Shown: positions 41,291-51,201, counted from the stretch's first letter. The stretch is 64,000 nt of DNA from JAJXWB01 sp046349085 (GCA_046349085.1 JAXMDA010000002.1:434001-498000), one strand, 5' to 3'. The notes: a model not told the origin generated them from the sequence alone. Translations and numbers: made by a program.

Positions 41291-41761
41291 ATGCCTCGCT
41301 ACCGCACGATAAGGCGTGTTCGCCACAGCGCCGACGACATGTTCGCGCTCGTGGCGGATTGCGAGGCCTATCCGGAGTTCGTGCCGCTCTGCACGGCGCT
41401 GCGCGTGCGCCGGCGCGAGCCGCGTGAGGACGGCGCCGAGGTCCTGCTTGCGGAAATGGAGGTGGGCTACAAGGCCATTCGCGAACGTTTCACGACGCGC
41501 GTCGCGCTCGACGCCGCCCGCAACGAAATTCTCGTCGAATATGTCGACGGCCCCTTCCGCCACTTGCGCAACCGCTGGCGCTTCCGCGACATCCCGGGCG
41601 ATTCGTCCGAGCAGAAGCGCTCGGAAGTCGAATTCTTCATCGACTACGAATTCCGCTCGCGCACGCTCGGCGCGCTGATGGGCGCGGTGTTCGACGACGC
41701 CTTCCGCAAGTTCACGACAGCCTTCGAACAACGCGCCGACAAGGTTTACGGGCGCGGGTAG
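41291..41761 (+). CDS. Ubiquinone-binding START-domain protein (Coq10/RatA family)
   Basis: A 156-residue START-fold protein opening YRTIRRVRHSADDMFALVADCEAYPEFVPLCTALRVRRR, with TRVALDAARNEILVEYVDGPFRHLRNRWRF and SEVEFFIDYEFRSRTLGALMGAVFDDAFRK, matching the Coq10 family. In mitochondria Coq10 binds ubiquinone and supports respiration; the bacterial role is inferred. Some relatives were described as toxin RatA. It ends 28 bases before the convergent CinA-type gene. Confidence 0.88.
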   Translation: MPRYRTIRRVRHSADDMFALVADCEAYPEFVPLCTALRVRRREPREDGAEVLLAEMEVGYKAIRERFTTRVALDAARNEILVEYVDGPFRHLRNRWRFRDIPGDSSEQKRSEVEFFIDYEFRSRTLGALMGAVFDDAFRKFTTAFEQRADKVYGRG

Positions 41762-41789
41762 GGCAGTTTCGGCCAGAAACCGCCTCGCG

Positions 41790-42281
41790 CTACAACGCCG
41801 CTTCCAGCAGCTCGAGCGCCTGCTCGATCGACGCTTTTCGCACCGCGCCGCGGCCGATCTCGCCAAACCGGCGCTCGACATGAACCGTAGGCCTCCCGCG
41901 GCGCGCGCAGGCGAAGTGCACGAGGCCGACGGGCTTTTCCGCCGATCCGCCGCCCGGACCGGCGACGCCCGTGATCGAAACGGCCACATCTGCGCGCGAA
42001 TTTTCAAGCGCGCCCACGGCCATTTCGCGCGCCGTCGCTTCGCTCACCGCCCCAACGGCGTCGATCGTTTCAGGCGAAACGCCGAGCATGCCGATCTTGG
42101 CGGCGTTGGAATAGACGACGAAACCGCGCTCCAGCACAGCGGACGAGCCGGCGATTTCCGTGATCAGGCCCGCCGCCAGCCCGCCAGTGCAGGATTCGGC
42201 GGTTGCGATGGTCAGGCCGGCGGCCGTGTAGCGCTCGACCAGCCTTTTCGCGCGTTCCTCGAGCGCTGCGTCGAAGGCCAT
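41790..42281 (-). CDS. pncC: CinA C-terminal domain protein, nicotinamide-nucleotide amidohydrolase
   Basis: A 163-residue enzyme matching the stand-alone CinA C-terminal (PncC) family: TIATAESCTGGLAAGLITEIAGSSAVLERGFVVYSNAAKIGMLGV, then AVSITGVAGPGGGSAEKPVGLVHFA. PncC deamidates nicotinamide mononucleotide in pyridine nucleotide recycling. It starts just after the ispDF stop (1-base gap), a usual alphaproteobacterial pair. Confidence 0.88.
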   Translation of the reverse strand: MAFDAALEERAKRLVERYTAAGLTIATAESCTGGLAAGLITEIAGSSAVLERGFVVYSNAAKIGMLGVSPETIDAVGAVSEATAREMAVGALENSRADVAVSITGVAGPGGGSAEKPVGLVHFACARRGRPTVHVERRFGEIGRGAVRKASIEQALELLEAAL

Positions 42282-42282
42282 T

Positions 42283-43479
42283 CTATTCTCCCGCCGGCAG
42301 CCGCACGGTCGCCGTCGCGAGCGCGGCGATTCCTTCCTCGCGGCCGGTGAAGCCGAGGCGTTCCGACGTCGTCGCCTTCACCGCCACGCGGTCGACGGAA
42401 ATCTTCATGATCTCCGCGAGCTTTGCGCGGATCGCATCGCGATGCGGACCGACCTTCGGACGCTCGGCGACCACGGTGGCGTCGACATGCGCGATCATGC
42501 CGCCGCGCGACCGCACGCGATCGGCGGCATAGGACAGGAAAATCGAGGAGGCCGCGCCCTTCCATTGCGGATCGGACGGGGGAAAATGCGAGCCGATGTC
42601 GCCGTCCGCCAGCGCGCCGAAGATCGCGTCGGTGACGGCGTGCATCAGCACGTCGGCGTCGGAATGGCCGAGCAGCTTCTTGTCGTGGGGGATCGCGATG
42701 CCGCCGAGCCACACGTGGTCGCCGGGTTCGAACGCATGAACGTCGTAGCCCTGGCCGACCCTGACGTCGCTGAGGTCGCCCGACAGGCGCCGCTCGGCCG
42801 CCTCGAGGTCGCCTGCGCTGGTGATCTTCATGTTGCCCGGGTCCCCCTCGAAGACATGCACCCTGTGTCCGGCCCGTTCGGCGACGGCCGCGTCGTCGGT
42901 CAGCTCGAGCCCGGCGGTCGCGCGATGCGCGGCGAGCAGCAGGGCGTAGTCGAAGGCCTGCGGCGTTTGCACGGCGCGAAGGCGGGCGCGGTCCGGCGTG
43001 CCGGTCACGGCGCCCGCGTCGTCCACCGTCTTGATCGTGTCGGTGACGGAAAAGCCCGGCACGGCCGCCCCGAAATCGCGCCCCGCCGCGCGGGCTCGCG
43101 AAATTAATTCAGAACTTGCGAATGGTCGTGCAGCATCATGAACAAGAACGATTTTTTGCGCTCCGCTGGAAACAGATTCCAGCCCGTTCCGCACGCTGGC
43201 CTGCCGCGTTGCGCCGCCTGCGGCCCAGGGCAGAAGCCGCGCCGCGACATCCTTCGGCAGGGCGCCGACCGCGCCTTCATAGAGCGCCAAATCGTCGGGG
43301 TGGATGGTCGCCAGAAGCCGCGCTTCGGGCAAGGCCCGGGCGAAAGCCGCGATCGTCCGGGTCAGGACGGGCATACCGGCCAGCAACCGGTATTGCTTCG
43401 GAATCTCGCCGCCGAAACGTGAGCCACGGCCCGCGGCCACAATTAGAACGAGCGTGTCGGCGCCTGCTTGCGAGAACAT
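42283..43479 (-). CDS. ispDF: Bifunctional IspD/IspF enzyme
   Basis: A 398-residue fusion in the MEP isoprenoid pathway. Residues 1-~225 are the IspD cytidylyltransferase (VLIVAAGRGSRFGGEIPKQY, HDAARPFAS, VQTPQAFDY), making CDP-methylerythritol. Residues ~235-398 are IspF cyclase (VGQGYDVHAFEPGDHVWLGG, HSDADVLMHAVTDAIFGALADGDIGSHFP), making the cyclodiphosphate. The IspE step is not encoded here. It is divergent from dusB with a 108-base spacer. Confidence 0.97.
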   Translation of the reverse strand: MFSQAGADTLVLIVAAGRGSRFGGEIPKQYRLLAGMPVLTRTIAAFARALPEARLLATIHPDDLALYEGAVGALPKDVAARLLPWAAGGATRQASVRNGLESVSSGAQKIVLVHDAARPFASSELISRARAAGRDFGAAVPGFSVTDTIKTVDDAGAVTGTPDRARLRAVQTPQAFDYALLLAAHRATAGLELTDDAAVAERAGHRVHVFEGDPGNMKITSAGDLEAAERRLSGDLSDVRVGQGYDVHAFEPGDHVWLGGIAIPHDKKLLGHSDADVLMHAVTDAIFGALADGDIGSHFPPSDPQWKGAASSIFLSYAADRVRSRGGMIAHVDATVVAERPKVGPHRDAIRAKLAEIMKISVDRVAVKATTSERLGFTGREEGIAALATATVRLPAGE

Positions 43480-43587
43480 GGCGCTTCAATCCGACGTTTC
43501 CGCGCGCCCGTCAATTTGCCGGCCAGGACATGACAAATATCAAGACTGGCTCTTGGCGCAGCGCAACATAATGTCTATTGTATAGGC

Positions 43588-44619
43588 ATGAATGCAGATG
43601 CCCAAAGCTTGGGCGCCCAAACTGCGCAGCCCATCGTCCTGGGCGCGCGGAAGATCGAGGCGCCGGCCTTTCTGGCTCCCATGTCGGGCATTACCGATCT
43701 CGGCATGCGGCGCGTGGCCGCGCGGTTCGGCGCGGGCCTGGTCGTCTCCGAGATGGTCGCGGCCAGCTTCTATCTTGCCGCCGACGAGGAAACGCGCCTG
43801 CGCGCCGAGGGCGACGGGCTTCCGCTGCATGTCGTCCAGATCGCCGGCCGCGATCCCCGCGCCATGGCCGAAGCCGCGCGGCTCGCGGAAGCGGCGGGCG
43901 CGCATGCCATCGACATCAACATGGGCTGTCCGGCCAAGCGCGTTGTCGGCGGCTATGCGGGCTCCGCGCTGATGCGCGAACCGGAACTTGCCGTCGCCTT
44001 GGCGCGCGCAACCGTCGCTGCGGTCAAGGTTCCGGTCTCGGTCAAAATGCGGCTCGGCTGGGACGCCGCCCAGATTTCCGCGCCCGAACTGGCGCGCCGC
44101 CTCGAATCCGAGGGCGTGGCGCTCGTCACGGTTCACGGCCGCACACGGCAGCAATTCTACAAGGGCCACGCCGACTGGACGGCGATCCGCGCCGTGCGCG
44201 AGGCGGTCGCCCTGCCGCTTGTCGCCAACGGCGACTGCAGCAGCCCCGACGACGCTCGAAAAATGCTGGCGGCTTCCGGCGCCGACGCCGTCATGATCGG
44301 CCGCGCCGCCGTCGGCAGGCCGTGGCTCGTCGGGCAGGTGGGGGCGAGCCTCTGCGGCCGCGCCTGGCGCGAACCCGCGCCCGACGAAAAGGCCGAAGCC
44401 GCGCTCGATCATTATGCGAGCCTGCTTTCGGCCTTCGGCAAGGAGCAGGGCGTCCGTCACGCCCGCAAGCATCTCGCCGCCTATGCCGACGAAGCGGCGG
44501 CGTCCGGGGCCGGCCTGCCGCGCGCGCTGCGCGCGCGGCTCGTGACGACGTCGGACGCCGATGAGGCCGCGGCTCTGCTCGCGCGTTGCTGGCTGGACTG
44601 CGCCGAGGAGGCCGCATGA
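43588..44619 (+). CDS. dusB: tRNA-dihydrouridine synthase DusB
   Basis: A 343-residue FMN-dependent TIM-barrel enzyme that reduces uridine to dihydrouridine in the tRNA D-loop. Seen: FLAPMSGITDLGMRRVA, DINMGCPAKRVVGGYAGSALM with the catalytic Cys, SVKMRLGWD, VTVHGRTRQQFYKGHADW and VANGDCSSPDDA. It begins the dusB-ntrB-ntrC operon; its stop overlaps the ntrB start by ATGA. This order is shared with enteric fis-dusB loci only in part and is standard in rhizobia. Confidence 0.96.
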   Translation: MNADAQSLGAQTAQPIVLGARKIEAPAFLAPMSGITDLGMRRVAARFGAGLVVSEMVAASFYLAADEETRLRAEGDGLPLHVVQIAGRDPRAMAEAARLAEAAGAHAIDINMGCPAKRVVGGYAGSALMREPELAVALARATVAAVKVPVSVKMRLGWDAAQISAPELARRLESEGVALVTVHGRTRQQFYKGHADWTAIRAVREAVALPLVANGDCSSPDDARKMLAASGADAVMIGRAAVGRPWLVGQVGASLCGRAWREPAPDEKAEAALDHYASLLSAFGKEQGVRHARKHLAAYADEAAASGAGLPRALRARLVTTSDADEAAALLARCWLDCAEEAA

Positions 44620-45785
44620 ATCGCGAAGCCGACGATTTCGTCGTCGATCGCGGGCGCATGGCCCGCGACGGCGGGAAGGCGACGGTCGATCCCGCCCGCC
44701 TTCTGTCGGCTTTGCCCAACCCCGTGCTCGCGCTGGACGGCGGCAACCGGATCGTCGACGCCAACGCGGCGGCGGAGGCGTTTTTCGAGATGGGCCTGGC
44801 GGCGCTGCGTCGCCAGCGGATCGAGGATCTGCTGCCGTTTTCCTCGCCGGTGCTCGGCCTGCTCGAACAGGCGCGCGAGCGGCGCGCCGCCATCAACGAA
44901 TACCGCGTCGATCTCGGCACGCCCCGCATCGGCGTCGAAAGGGTGGCGGACGTTCACGCTGCGCCGCTCTCGGATGATGCAAACAGCCTCGTTCTTATGC
45001 TGCAGGAACGCACAATTGCCGATAAAATGGACAGGCAGCTCACCTATCGAGGCGCCGCCCGCTCCGTTTCGGCGCTTGCCGCCATGCTCGCGCACGAGAT
45101 CAAGAACCCGCTGGCCGGCATCCGCGGCGCGGCGCAATTGCTGGAAACGGCGGTCGAGGACGGCGACCGCGCGCTCACCCGCCTCATCTGCGACGAGACC
45201 GACCGCATCGTGAAGCTGGTCGGGCGCATGGAAATGTTCTCCGACGGCCGCCCGATCGAGCGCGAGAGCGTCAACATCCATAACGTGCTCGGCCAGGTAA
45301 AACTGTCGGCGCAGGCTGGCTTTGCCCGCCACATCCGTTTCACCGAGACCTATGACCCCTCGCTGCCGCCGGTGCTCGCCAACCGCGACCAGCTCGTTCA
45401 GGTTTTCATGAATCTCGTGAAGAACGCGGCGGAGGCCATCGGCTCCGACGCCATCGACGGCGAGATCGAGCTCTCGACCGCCTACAAGCCGGGCGTGCGG
45501 ATGCGGACGCCGGGCTCGACGGCGCTCGTCAGCCTGCCGCTGGAATTCTGCGTGCGCGACAACGGCCCGGGCGTGCCCGAGGACATCATGGCCAACCTCT
45601 ACGATCCCTTCGTGACGACGAAGACGAGCGGGACTGGCCTCGGACTTGCTTTGGTAGCGAAGATAGTCGGGGACCACGGCGGCATCGTCGAATGCGAGTC
45701 CCAACCGCGGCGCACGACCTTTCGGATTCTCATGCCGATGTATCGCGCCAAGGGCGGGGCCGCGCAGGACGGACGCGCGACGTGA
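44616..45785 (+). CDS. ntrB: Nitrogen regulation sensor kinase NtrB
   Basis: A 389-residue cytoplasmic histidine kinase/phosphatase for NtrC. The PAS domain covers residues ~28-130; phospho-acceptor H160 lies in AAMLAHEIKNPLAGIRGAAQLLE; the ATPase domain has NLVKNAAEAI (N box), DNGPGVPED (G1) and TSGTGLGLALVAKI (G2). Activity is normally controlled by PII proteins according to nitrogen status. Starts inside the dusB stop (ATGA). Confidence 0.96.
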   Translation: MNREADDFVVDRGRMARDGGKATVDPARLLSALPNPVLALDGGNRIVDANAAAEAFFEMGLAALRRQRIEDLLPFSSPVLGLLEQARERRAAINEYRVDLGTPRIGVERVADVHAAPLSDDANSLVLMLQERTIADKMDRQLTYRGAARSVSALAAMLAHEIKNPLAGIRGAAQLLETAVEDGDRALTRLICDETDRIVKLVGRMEMFSDGRPIERESVNIHNVLGQVKLSAQAGFARHIRFTETYDPSLPPVLANRDQLVQVFMNLVKNAAEAIGSDAIDGEIELSTAYKPGVRMRTPGSTALVSLPLEFCVRDNGPGVPEDIMANLYDPFVTTKTSGTGLGLALVAKIVGDHGGIVECESQPRRTTFRILMPMYRAKGGAAQDGRAT

Positions 45786-45810
45786 AGCCGCGACGCTGGA
45801 GAAACAATTG

Positions 45811-47295
45811 ATGTCCGGCCGATCGATACTGGTTGCTGACGACGACATGGCGATTCGCACGGTCCTGAGCCAGGCCCTGTCGCGAGCCGGCTACGAGGTG
45901 CGCGCGACCGGGGTCGCCTCCACGCTCTGGCGCTGGGTGGAGGCGGGCGACGGCGACCTCATCATCACCGACGTCGTCATGCCGGACGAGAACGCCTTCG
46001 AGCTTCTGCCGCGCATCAAGAAGCTGAGGCCCGACCTGCCCATTATCGTCATGAGCGCGCAGAACACGTTCATGACCGCAATCAAGGCGTCCGAGCGCGG
46101 CGCCTACGACTACCTGCCGAAGCCCTTCGACCTGAAGGAACTGGTCGCCATCGTCGGCCGCGCGCTGAATTCGCCGCGGCCCGGCGCCGACCGCGACCCG
46201 CATCACCACGAGATGGAGGGCATGCCGCTGGTCGGCCGTTCGCCCGCCATGCAGGAAATCTATCGCGCGCTCGCCCGGCTGATGCAGACCGATCTCACGG
46301 TGATGATCACCGGCGAATCCGGCACCGGCAAGGAGCTGGTCGCCCGCGCCCTGCACGACTACGGCAAGCGCAAGAAGGGGCCGTTCGTCGCCATCAACAT
46401 GGCCGCGATCCCGCGCGACCTCATCGAAAGCGAACTGTTCGGCCACGAGAAGGGCGCCTTCACCGGGGCCAACCAGCGCTCCGCCGGCCGCTTCGAGCAG
46501 GCCGAGGGCGGCACGCTCTTTCTCGACGAGATCGGCGACATGCCGATGGAGGCCCAGACCCGCCTGCTGCGCGTGCTGCAGCAGGGCGAATACACGACCG
46601 TCGGCGGCCGCACGCCGATCAAGAGCAACGTCCGCATCGTCGCGGCCACCAACAAGGACCTGCGCGTCTCGATCCAGCAGGGCCTGTTCCGCGAGGACCT
46701 GTTCTTCCGTCTCAATGTCGTGCCGCTGCGCCTGCCGCCGCTGCGCGAGCGCACCGAGGACGTGCCGGACCTCGTCCGGCACTTCTTCAAACTGGCCGCG
46801 GAAGAAGGCCTGCCGCAGAAGCGCATGGAGCCGGCCGCCCTCGACCGCCTCAAGCGCTATCGCTGGCCGGGCAATATCCGCGAACTCGAGAACCTGACCC
46901 GGCGCCTCGCCGCGCTCTATCCGCAGGAAATCATCTCGGAATCGCTGGTCGAATCCGAGCTGGGCCAGGATTACGCCGCGCCGGCGCAAGTCGCCGCCGC
47001 CGAGACGCCCGCCGCCGCGCATCGCAACGGACGCGAGCGCGACAAGGACGATTCCCTCGGAATCGCCGTCGAGCGTCACCTTGCCGAACTCTTCAAGTCC
47101 TACGGCGACGGCCTGCCGCCGCCCGGGCTCTATCACCGCATCCTGCGCGAGATCGAATATCCCTTGCTTTCGGCGGCGCTGGCGGCGACGCGCGGCAACC
47201 AGATCAAGGCGGCGGAACTGCTCGGCCTCAACCGCAACACGCTGCGCAAGAAGGTTCGCGACCTCGACATCCGGCTGATGCGCCTTCCGCGCTGA
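45811..47295 (+). CDS. ntrC: Nitrogen regulation response regulator NtrC
   Basis: A 494-residue sigma-54 activator. Phosphorylated Asp is D54 (IITDVVMPDE); the AAA+ domain has GESGTGKE (Walker A), EKGAFTGANQ (the GAFTGA sigma-54 contact loop), GGTLFLDEIGDMP (Walker B) and the RIVAATN sensor; the C-terminal Fis-type helix-turn-helix has GNQIKAAELLGLNRNTLRKKV. ATG 45811 has GGAG 11 bases upstream. With NtrB it activates nitrogen-scavenging genes. Confidence 0.97.
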   Translation: MSGRSILVADDDMAIRTVLSQALSRAGYEVRATGVASTLWRWVEAGDGDLIITDVVMPDENAFELLPRIKKLRPDLPIIVMSAQNTFMTAIKASERGAYDYLPKPFDLKELVAIVGRALNSPRPGADRDPHHHEMEGMPLVGRSPAMQEIYRALARLMQTDLTVMITGESGTGKELVARALHDYGKRKKGPFVAINMAAIPRDLIESELFGHEKGAFTGANQRSAGRFEQAEGGTLFLDEIGDMPMEAQTRLLRVLQQGEYTTVGGRTPIKSNVRIVAATNKDLRVSIQQGLFREDLFFRLNVVPLRLPPLRERTEDVPDLVRHFFKLAAEEGLPQKRMEPAALDRLKRYRWPGNIRELENLTRRLAALYPQEIISESLVESELGQDYAAPAQVAAAETPAAAHRNGRERDKDDSLGIAVERHLAELFKSYGDGLPPPGLYHRILREIEYPLLSAALAATRGNQIKAAELLGLNRNTLRKKVRDLDIRLMRLPR

Positions 47296-47304
47296 CGGCG
47301 GCGT

Positions 47305-48786
47305 TCAGACCGATCGACTGTCCGGCCGCGGCGCGCGGCCCTCTGCGCTGCCGTAACGCAGGAAATGGTCGAGCGGATTGGCGCCGGAGGCGGCGACGTC
47401 CGGGTTGCTGCGCAGATACCAGTCCGTGACGAAGTCGGGGCTCGGATCAAGACCGGCGGCCGCGCCGTACTCGAGGTAATGGGCGTAGGGGTCCATGCCC
47501 GTCGCGCGGACGAACGGGTAGCGATCGAGATAGAATGCTTCATCGAACAGGGGATTGCGGCGCTCGCCCTTGAGCGCGCGCAACAGGCGCGACGAAAAGC
47601 GGGACAGGGCGAGCAGGGCGCCGACGAGCGGCCAGAATGCGCGGGCCGCAAGCTCCTTTCGTTCGACCGTGATCTCCTCGAGGGCCGCCTCGGCCGTCTC
47701 CGCGCGCTCCCTTGTCCTGACGAGGACCGCGTTGAGCGCGCGCATGCGGCGGCGATCTTCCGACACGACGGCCGCTTCTGGCGCCGGCGGGATCGGTTTG
47801 CTGTGCGCGACCACGTCCGCAACGTCCACGGAGAAGGCGTCGGCTGCTTCGCCCTGCGGATGGATCGCGCAAAGCGCATGGCCCCGCAGCGCGCCGATAT
47901 CCGCGGCGACGCCGTCGATCGGGCGCAGGCAGACCACGCGCGCCGCGCGGGCAAACAGGCAATTGTGGAGACCCGAGCCGCCTTCGCCGACGATGACGCG
48001 CGCCTGCGAGAACAGGGCGATCTGCTGCGCCCAGGGCAAGCTCTCGGGGCTGACCGTGACGAAACCGTCGGCTTCCAGGGCCGCGCGCAGTTCTGCCTCG
48101 TTCGCAAGACGCCGGGTGTGCGGGCGTCTCGAGTCGACGAGCGATGCGCGCGAAACGAAAAGCTTCGGCGTCTCCGGCGGCGATGGCGCCGCCACGACGT
48201 CCTGCAAATAGCCGACGAAGCGATTCATTGCCGGGTGGAATCGATAGTCCTCGTGGAGAACCGATGGAATGATCGCCATTTCGAGCCGAATGAGTTCGGG
48301 CAGGCCGTAGCGGACGAGGCGCGCGCGCGGCATGGGAAAAGCCTGATCCAGCATGCGCAACGCGAAAGCCGGCGTGTCCCACGGCACGACGAGGTTGACC
48401 TCTTCGCTATGGCCGAAAACTTCCGTGAAAAGCCAGGCGCGCGGCAGGAAATCGAGCAGCCAGTGACCGTAGACGTCGTAACCGGCAAGCGGCAGCACCA
48501 GCGACATGCCCGAAATGTCGCGCGGTCGGGCGTATCGGCTTGCGTCCGCGTCACGATTGGCCGCGCGCCAGCGCCTGAGATGTTCGGGATGAATGCGGGC
48601 GTCGTCGATAAGGTCGCCGTCGCGGAAGGCGAAACCCGGCCAGCGCAGTTCGAGGTCGCGGTAAAGGTGAATTCCAACCGGCGCCCCGCCGTCCGCCGCG
48701 GCCGGATAGACCGGCAGGAACGTGTCGCGCGCGCGAAAACCGGCGTCGCGTCTGAACTCTTCGATTGCTTCTCGCGGTCCAAGCAC
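47305..48786 (-). CDS. GT61-family (DUF563) glycosyltransferase with C-terminal repeats
   Basis: A 493-residue protein. The N-terminal ~330 residues match glycosyltransferase family 61/DUF563 (GYDVYGHWLLDFLPRAWLF, KLFVSRASLVDSRRPHTRRL, ARVIVGEGGSGLHNCLFA). Residues ~411-490 hold two tandem ~38-residue repeats (FYLDRYPFV, MDPYAHYLEYG; WYLRSNPDVAASGANP, LDHFLRYGSAEGR), a repeat type found in polysaccharide-related proteins. It interrupts the ntrC-ntrY interval on the opposite strand. GTG 48786 is the only start near the N-terminus; GAGGAG lies about 20 bases before it. Acceptor sugar unknown. Confidence 0.82.
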   Translation of the reverse strand: MLGPREAIEEFRRDAGFRARDTFLPVYPAAADGGAPVGIHLYRDLELRWPGFAFRDGDLIDDARIHPEHLRRWRAANRDADASRYARPRDISGMSLVLPLAGYDVYGHWLLDFLPRAWLFTEVFGHSEEVNLVVPWDTPAFALRMLDQAFPMPRARLVRYGLPELIRLEMAIIPSVLHEDYRFHPAMNRFVGYLQDVVAAPSPPETPKLFVSRASLVDSRRPHTRRLANEAELRAALEADGFVTVSPESLPWAQQIALFSQARVIVGEGGSGLHNCLFARAARVVCLRPIDGVAADIGALRGHALCAIHPQGEAADAFSVDVADVVAHSKPIPPAPEAAVVSEDRRRMRALNAVLVRTRERAETAEAALEEITVERKELAARAFWPLVGALLALSRFSSRLLRALKGERRNPLFDEAFYLDRYPFVRATGMDPYAHYLEYGAAAGLDPSPDFVTDWYLRSNPDVAASGANPLDHFLRYGSAEGRAPRPDSRSV

Positions 48787-48934
48787 GGCGGCTCGATTCT
48801 TTTTGACTCCTCACGCCTAGCTTAAGGCTAATATGGCCCGAAAAACGTCGCAATCTGGCAACACCGTTGCGTCGTTGCAACTAGGCCGCAACTCCGCTAG
48901 CCCTAGCGGAGGCTGAGCGGATCGTTGGGGGCCG

Positions 48935-51169
48935 ATGTCCGAAGCAGATGCGAAGAGCGCGCCGCAACCGGCGCGACGTCCGGGACGCCGCTTGCGACAA
49001 CGCTTCGGCGCGGTGGCCGTCGCCTTTGCATTGTTCTGCGCGCTCGCCACGTTCTTCATGCTGTCGGGCCTCACGCCGATCGCGGTCGACGACCGATTGG
49101 CCTTCGGCCTGTTTGCGGCCAATGTCGTCTCTCTCCTGGTCGTCATCGCGCTGGTGGTGGCGGAAGGCTGGACGCTCGCCGCCGCCTGGCGACGCGGCGC
49201 GGCGGGCTCGGGCCTGCATTTCCGGGTCGTGCGCGCCTTTTCCGTCGCGGCCGCGGCGCCGGCGGTGGTCATCGCCATCGTCGGATCCATCACGATCAAT
49301 CAGGCGATCAGCCCGGCCTTCCTGCATGACGTGCGCGCGTTCATCTTCAACACGGCGGAGGCCGCGCGGCTGTTCCGCCAGTCGCAATGCCGCTCGCTGC
49401 TGCAGGAAGCGCAATTGACGGCGGCCGACCTCGACCGCGCCAAGCCGATGTACGACGCCGACCGCGCGCTGTTCCACGAATTCTTCGCCTCGCGCGCCCG
49501 CTATCTCGGCTTCACGCAGGCGGCTCTGATCCGCGAGAACGGCGAGACGCTCGAAAAGGCCGATTTCCCGCCGCAGGGCGAGCAGCCTGCGCAAATGGTG
49601 AAACCCGAGGCGGCCGACTTTGTCGAGGCGCGCAAGAACGAACCGACCTGCGTGGTCGCCGACGGCGGCAAGACCTTCATCGCGCTGCGCCCCATCGCCG
49701 CCTTCCCCGGCGTGTTCCTTTATGTGGCGCGGCCCGTCGATCCCTTCACGATGGAGTTTCCGCAGCAGGCGGCCAATCTCATCGCCATCTACAATTCCTT
49801 CGAGGGGCAGCGCCGCAATCTCGTCATCGCGTTTGCGAGCATGTTCGGCCTGATCTCGCTGATCATGCTGCTGTCGGCGATCTGGCTGGGGCTTGCCTTC
49901 GCCAACCGCCTGATCGCGCCGATCCGCCGTCTGATTTCGGCGACTGACGAGGTCGCCACCGGCAACCTCTACGTTCGCGTGCCCATCGACAAGTCGGAGG
50001 GCGATCTCGCCCATCTCGGCGAGACCTTCAACAAGATGACCTCCGAACTGCGCGTGCAGCAGAACAGGCTTCTGGCCGCCAACCAGTTGATCGACGAGCG
50101 CCGCGCCTTCACCGAAGCCGTGTTGTCGGGCGTGCCGGCGGCGGTCGTCGGCGTCGATCCCGAAGGTATCGTGACAGTGGTCAATCCGGCCGCCGAAAAG
50201 CTGATGAATGTGGAGGCCGGAGCGAGCGCCATCGGCCGGCCGATTTCCGACGCGCTGCCGGAAGTGGATGCGATCCTGCAGGATTCGGCGGCGCAACGTC
50301 GATCCGTTCAGAGCCAGATTTCGCTGATGCGCAGCGGGCGCGAACGCATCGTCAACGTCAGCGTGACCTCGGGCTCGAGCGACGACGCCGGCCGCAGTTT
50401 CGTCATCACGCTCGACGATATCACCGACCTCGTCACCGCCCAGCGCACGTCCGCCTGGGCGGATGTCGCACGCCGCATCGCGCACGAGATCAAGAATCCG
50501 CTGACCCCGATCCAGCTCTCCGCCGAGCGCCTGAAGCGCAAGTATGGACGCGTGATCACCACCGACCGCGAAGTCTTCGACCAGTGCACGGACACGATCG
50601 TGCGCCAGGTGGACGACATCAAGCGCATGGTCGACGAATTCTCCTCCTTCGCCCGCATGCCCAAGGCGCGGCTCGAGGAGGACGAACTGATCCAGTGCGT
50701 GAAGCAGGTCGTGTTCCTGATGCGCGTCGGCCATCCCGACATCGAGATCGTCGAGCACTATGCGCTCGACCGGCTGCCCGCGAAATTCGACCGCCGCCTG
50801 ATCTCCCAGGCGCTGACCAACATCGTGAAGAACGCCACGGAGGGCGTGGCGGCCGTCGAAGGGGCCAACGGCCCCGGCCGCATCGACGTATCGGTCGCAG
50901 TCGCCGACGGCGTCGCGGCGATCGACGTCATCGACAATGGGCGCGGCTTTCCGACGGAGAACCGCCAGCGCCTTCTCGAACCCTATGTGACCACCCGTAG
51001 CGAGGGCACCGGCCTCGGCCTGCCTATTGTCGCCAAGATCATGGAGGATCACGGGGGCGGGATCGAACTGCTCGACGCGCCGGCGGGACCCGGCGCCTAC
51101 GTTCGACTCTTCATGAAGGTTTCGGGCAGCGCGGATTCGCACGCCGCGCCCGTCCCGGAACAGGTTTGA
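48935..51169 (+). CDS. ntrY: Nitrogen regulation sensor kinase NtrY
   Basis: A 744-residue membrane histidine kinase. Hydrophobic segments lie at residues ~25-45, 55-76 and 102-120 and again at 297-322, with a periplasmic region between; then HAMP (323-375), PAS (~390-500), phospho-acceptor H517 in ARRIAHEIKNPLTPIQLSAERL, and the ATPase domain with SQALTNIVKNATEGV, DNGRGFP and SEGTGLGLPIV. NtrY senses envelope or redox/nitrogen cues and phosphorylates NtrX. Start ATG 48935; strong overlap with ntrX downstream frame but ntrX start is 33 bases after the stop. Confidence 0.95.
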   Translation: MSEADAKSAPQPARRPGRRLRQRFGAVAVAFALFCALATFFMLSGLTPIAVDDRLAFGLFAANVVSLLVVIALVVAEGWTLAAAWRRGAAGSGLHFRVVRAFSVAAAAPAVVIAIVGSITINQAISPAFLHDVRAFIFNTAEAARLFRQSQCRSLLQEAQLTAADLDRAKPMYDADRALFHEFFASRARYLGFTQAALIRENGETLEKADFPPQGEQPAQMVKPEAADFVEARKNEPTCVVADGGKTFIALRPIAAFPGVFLYVARPVDPFTMEFPQQAANLIAIYNSFEGQRRNLVIAFASMFGLISLIMLLSAIWLGLAFANRLIAPIRRLISATDEVATGNLYVRVPIDKSEGDLAHLGETFNKMTSELRVQQNRLLAANQLIDERRAFTEAVLSGVPAAVVGVDPEGIVTVVNPAAEKLMNVEAGASAIGRPISDALPEVDAILQDSAAQRRSVQSQISLMRSGRERIVNVSVTSGSSDDAGRSFVITLDDITDLVTAQRTSAWADVARRIAHEIKNPLTPIQLSAERLKRKYGRVITTDREVFDQCTDTIVRQVDDIKRMVDEFSSFARMPKARLEEDELIQCVKQVVFLMRVGHPDIEIVEHYALDRLPAKFDRRLISQALTNIVKNATEGVAAVEGANGPGRIDVSVAVADGVAAIDVIDNGRGFPTENRQRLLEPYVTTRSEGTGLGLPIVAKIMEDHGGGIELLDAPAGPGAYVRLFMKVSGSADSHAAPVPEQV

Positions 51170-51201
51170 TACATCGCACCGATCAGAAAGAAGCGCGACG
51201 A

